Assembly: GCF_024721315.2 (NCBI RefSeq)
Contig: NZ_JANFAK020000047.1
Span: forward strand, 1-54,057
Length of the DNA stretch: 54,057 bases
Direction of reading: 5' to 3'
DNA from: Streptomyces sp. Isolate_45
GTDB lineage: Bacteria > Actinomycetota > Actinomycetes > Streptomycetales > Streptomycetaceae
Positions 52,256 through 54,057 of the stretch are shown piece after piece (the first letter of the stretch is position 1; every line of letters starts with the position of its first letter). The notes under the pieces were generated by a model that saw only the letters and a program-made list of their open reading frames with translations, ran no database searches and had not been told where the DNA came from. A program made the position numbers and the translations under genes.

Positions 52256-53071
52256 ATGACCACGTCGACACCACGGACCGCGTTCCTCGGCGAACCCGAT
52301 CCGCCCGCGCCCACCGAACGGCCCGCATCCGAGGGCCGCCCGCCCCGCCGCGCCGGTCGGACCGGCGCCGCCGTACTGAGCGCCCTCCTCGGCATCGGCC
52401 TGCTCGCCGGCGCCGCCGCCACCGCCTGGAGCGAACACCGCGACGCGCGGCGGCCCTTGCCGCCGGACGCCGCCTATCGGCAGGCCGCCTCGCTCTGGCG
52501 GTCCGCCCCCGTGGACAGCCTGCTTCCGCCGCGGGTGGACGCCGCCGACACCGGCCCCGGCGGAGCCGACCGCAGCTGGACCCGGACCGCCCTCGCGCCC
52601 GACGCCGACTGCGGGACCGCCCTCGCCGCCGACTGGCGGGCAGCGCTCGCCGCCGCCGGGTGCACGCGCGTGCTCCGCGCCACCTACACCGACTCCACCC
52701 GCAGTTCACTGGTCACCGTCGGCCTGGTGTTCACCCCCGCGGACTCCGTCACCATGGACGGGCTCCGCGGCCGGCTGCCCGCCCCGCCCGCCTACGCGTA
52801 CGCCGACGCCCGCCGCGCCGCCTGGAGCACGACCGTCGTCGCCGGGGTCCCGGCCCTCGTCTACACCGTCTCGGCCTTCGCCGACGGCCGCGCCATGGAC
52901 GCGCCCGTCCCCGCCGAGGAGGCGGCCCACCCGAGCGCCTCCGGAATCGTCACCGAGGCGGGCCTCGGACACGACGCCAAGGCCCTCGCCGCCCGCTTCG
53001 AACGCACGCTGTCCGCCCTCGGCGCCCCACCCGCCCCCTCGGCGGCACCGACGGCGGAGGACGCCCGATGA
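52256..53071 (+). CDS. Single-pass membrane protein upstream of subtilase
   Basis: Protein of 271 residues with a basic, Pro-rich cytoplasmic tail, one membrane helix at about 38-59 (AAVLSALLGIGLLAGAAATAW) and a 210-residue outer domain that contains a single cysteine pair (DADCGTALAA and AAGCTRVLRA) and the FTPADSVTMDGL region. No catalytic motif is recognised. ATG at 52256 follows GGAG at 7 nt. Its TGA overlaps the next ATG (ATGA, 53068-53071), so it is translationally coupled to the protease and may be its partner, inhibitor or chaperone. This pairing occurs with mycosin-like subtilases in streptomycetes. Confidence 0.82.
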   Translation: MTTSTPRTAFLGEPDPPAPTERPASEGRPPRRAGRTGAAVLSALLGIGLLAGAAATAWSEHRDARRPLPPDAAYRQAASLWRSAPVDSLLPPRVDAADTGPGGADRSWTRTALAPDADCGTALAADWRAALAAAGCTRVLRATYTDSTRSSLVTVGLVFTPADSVTMDGLRGRLPAPPAYAYADARRAAWSTTVVAGVPALVYTVSAFADGRAMDAPVPAEEAAHPSASGIVTEAGLGHDAKALAARFERTLSALGAPPAPSAAPTAEDAR

Positions 53072-54057
53072 TGACCGAACCGCGCCCCGCAGTCGCCCGC
53101 AGGGCGCCCGTCCGGCTGCCCGCCCGCACCGCCGGGGCCCTCGCCCTGGCCGCCCTGCTCTCCCTCACCGCAGCGCACCCGGCGGCCGCCGACACCATCC
53201 GCGACCGCCAGTGGGGCCTGCTGGCCCTGCGCGCCGAGGAGGCCTGGGGCACCACCCAGGGCGACGGCGTCACCGTCGCCGTCCTCGACACCGGCGTCGA
53301 CGCCACCCACCCCGACCTCACCGGACAGGTCCTCGACGGCGCCGACCTGGTCGGCATGGGCGCCGGCCGCGGCGACCGTTCCTGGGCCCGGCACGGCACC
53401 GCTATGGCGAGCATCATCGCGGGCCGCGGCCACGGCCCCCACCGCGGGCAGGGCGTGCTCGGCGTGGCCCCCCAGGCGAAGATCCTCCCGGTCCGGGTGA
53501 TCCTGGAGGAGGGCGACCCCGGCCGCGAGGAGGCCCGCGACGTCAAGGCCGGCGCGCTCGCCGAAGGCATCCGCTGGGCCGCCGACCACGGGGCCGACGT
53601 GATCAACCTGTCGCTCGGCGACGACAGCGACTCCGCCCACCACGAGGCCGCCGAGGACGAGGCCGTCCAGTACGCCCTCGGCAAGGGCGTGGTCGTCGTC
53701 GCCTCCGCGGGCAACGGCGGCGAACGCGGCGACCACACCTCCTACCCCGCCGCCTACCCCGGGGTGATCACCGTCGCCGCCGTCGACCGGCAGGGCCGCA
53801 AGGCACCCTTCTCCACCCGGCACTGGTACGCCACCGTCAGCGCCCCCGGCGTCGACGTGGTCATCGCCGACCCCGACCGCTCCTACTACGAGGGCTGGGG
53901 CACCAGCGCCGCCGCGGCCTTCGTCTCCGGCGCCGTGGCGCTCGTCAAGGCCGCCCACCCCGACCTGTCCCCGGCGCAGGTCAAGAAGCTGCTGGAGGAC
54001 ACCGCCGCCGACGGCCCGGCCGGCGGCCGCGACGACGCCCGCGGCCACGGCACCGTC
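53068..54057 (+). CDS. Mycosin-like subtilisin family (S8) serine protease, 5' part
   Basis: First 330 residues of an exported subtilase, cut by the window end. A signal peptide (to about 41, LAALLSLTAAHPAAA) is followed directly by IRDRQWGLLALRAEEAW, the mycosin-type start. Catalytic residues: Asp74 in VAVLDTGVD, His109 in SWARHGTAMAS and Ser280 in GWGTSAAAAF, with oxyanion Asn in ASAGNGG. Mycosins process substrates of type VII secretion and end in a C-terminal membrane helix, which would lie outside this window. ATG at 53068 overlaps the previous stop, and ATG at 53071 is an alternative. Type VII genes are not seen here. Confidence 0.93.
   Translation, partial: MMTEPRPAVARRAPVRLPARTAGALALAALLSLTAAHPAAADTIRDRQWGLLALRAEEAWGTTQGDGVTVAVLDTGVDATHPDLTGQVLDGADLVGMGAGRGDRSWARHGTAMASIIAGRGHGPHRGQGVLGVAPQAKILPVRVILEEGDPGREEARDVKAGALAEGIRWAADHGADVINLSLGDDSDSAHHEAAEDEAVQYALGKGVVVVASAGNGGERGDHTSYPAAYPGVITVAAVDRQGRKAPFSTRHWYATVSAPGVDVVIADPDRSYYEGWGTSAAAAFVSGAVALVKAAHPDLSPAQVKKLLEDTAADGPAGGRDDARGHGTV

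Overview
The window is a very GC-rich actinobacterial chromosome segment, almost certainly from a Streptomyces. The evidence is the pervasive G/C third codon positions, GTG and TTG starts, TANNNT -10 elements with few -35 boxes, and a gene order (metH, recB-like, trmI, arc, dop, pup, prcB, prcA, pafA, pafB, pafC, tatA, tatC, helY) that matches the Streptomyces Pup-proteasome neighbourhood. No phage, IS element, CRISPR array, rRNA or tRNA was seen.

Layout. 1-5840: the 3' end of metH, a HAD phosphatase and two tandem paralogous oligopeptide-type binding lipoproteins without transporter genes. 5908-11000: a NarL-type response regulator, a RecB-like Fe-S nuclease, a site-2 protease with CBS domains, the tRNA m1A58 methyltransferase, a small exported protein and a ferredoxin. 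11234-21417: the Pup-proteasome system (ARC ATPase, Dop, Pup, proteasome beta and alpha, PafA), with an endonuclease VII-type HNH gene between pup and prcB and a divergent LacI/MFS pair before pafA. 21472-30845: two FKBP genes, the WYL regulators PafB and PafC, a zinc-ribbon protein, a small membrane protein, TatA, TatC, a lipid kinase and a HelY/Ski2-like helicase. 30936-36095: TetR, an RluA-type pseudouridine synthase, a serine hydrolase, an iron-boxed siderophore-interacting protein and a 5'-3' exonuclease. 36636-42383: a Tat-exported Dyp peroxidase fused to a lectin-like tail, an XRE-cupin regulator coupled to a metal-receptor-like protein, and a TDT transporter divergent from its LysR regulator. 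42486-49501: an amine-catabolic cluster (GATase-type hydrolase, ethanolamine-type permease, FadR regulator, glutamine-synthetase-like ligase, aldehyde dehydrogenase, SDR). 49573-54057: a secreted HAD phosphatase, a PLP fold-III enzyme, and a membrane protein coupled to a mycosin-like subtilase cut by the window end.

How the genes work together. Dop and PafA prepare and ligate Pup, and ARC feeds pupylated proteins to PrcAB. PafBC, named from this locus, is in mycobacteria the activator of RecA-independent DNA-damage promoters. Two repair-type genes in this same window (the RecB-like nuclease and HelY) carry sequences close to that promoter consensus. In the amine cluster a 23-bp motif, GCAATGGTT-N8-TACCTT, occurs in the fadR/glnA-like divergent promoter and again before the permease, which suggests one regulon for a gamma-glutamylation route of ethanolamine or a similar amine.

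The most interesting items are the two RecA-NDp-like promoters, the shared operator of the amine cluster, and the HNH nuclease with duplicated zinc-ribbon units overlapping prcB.
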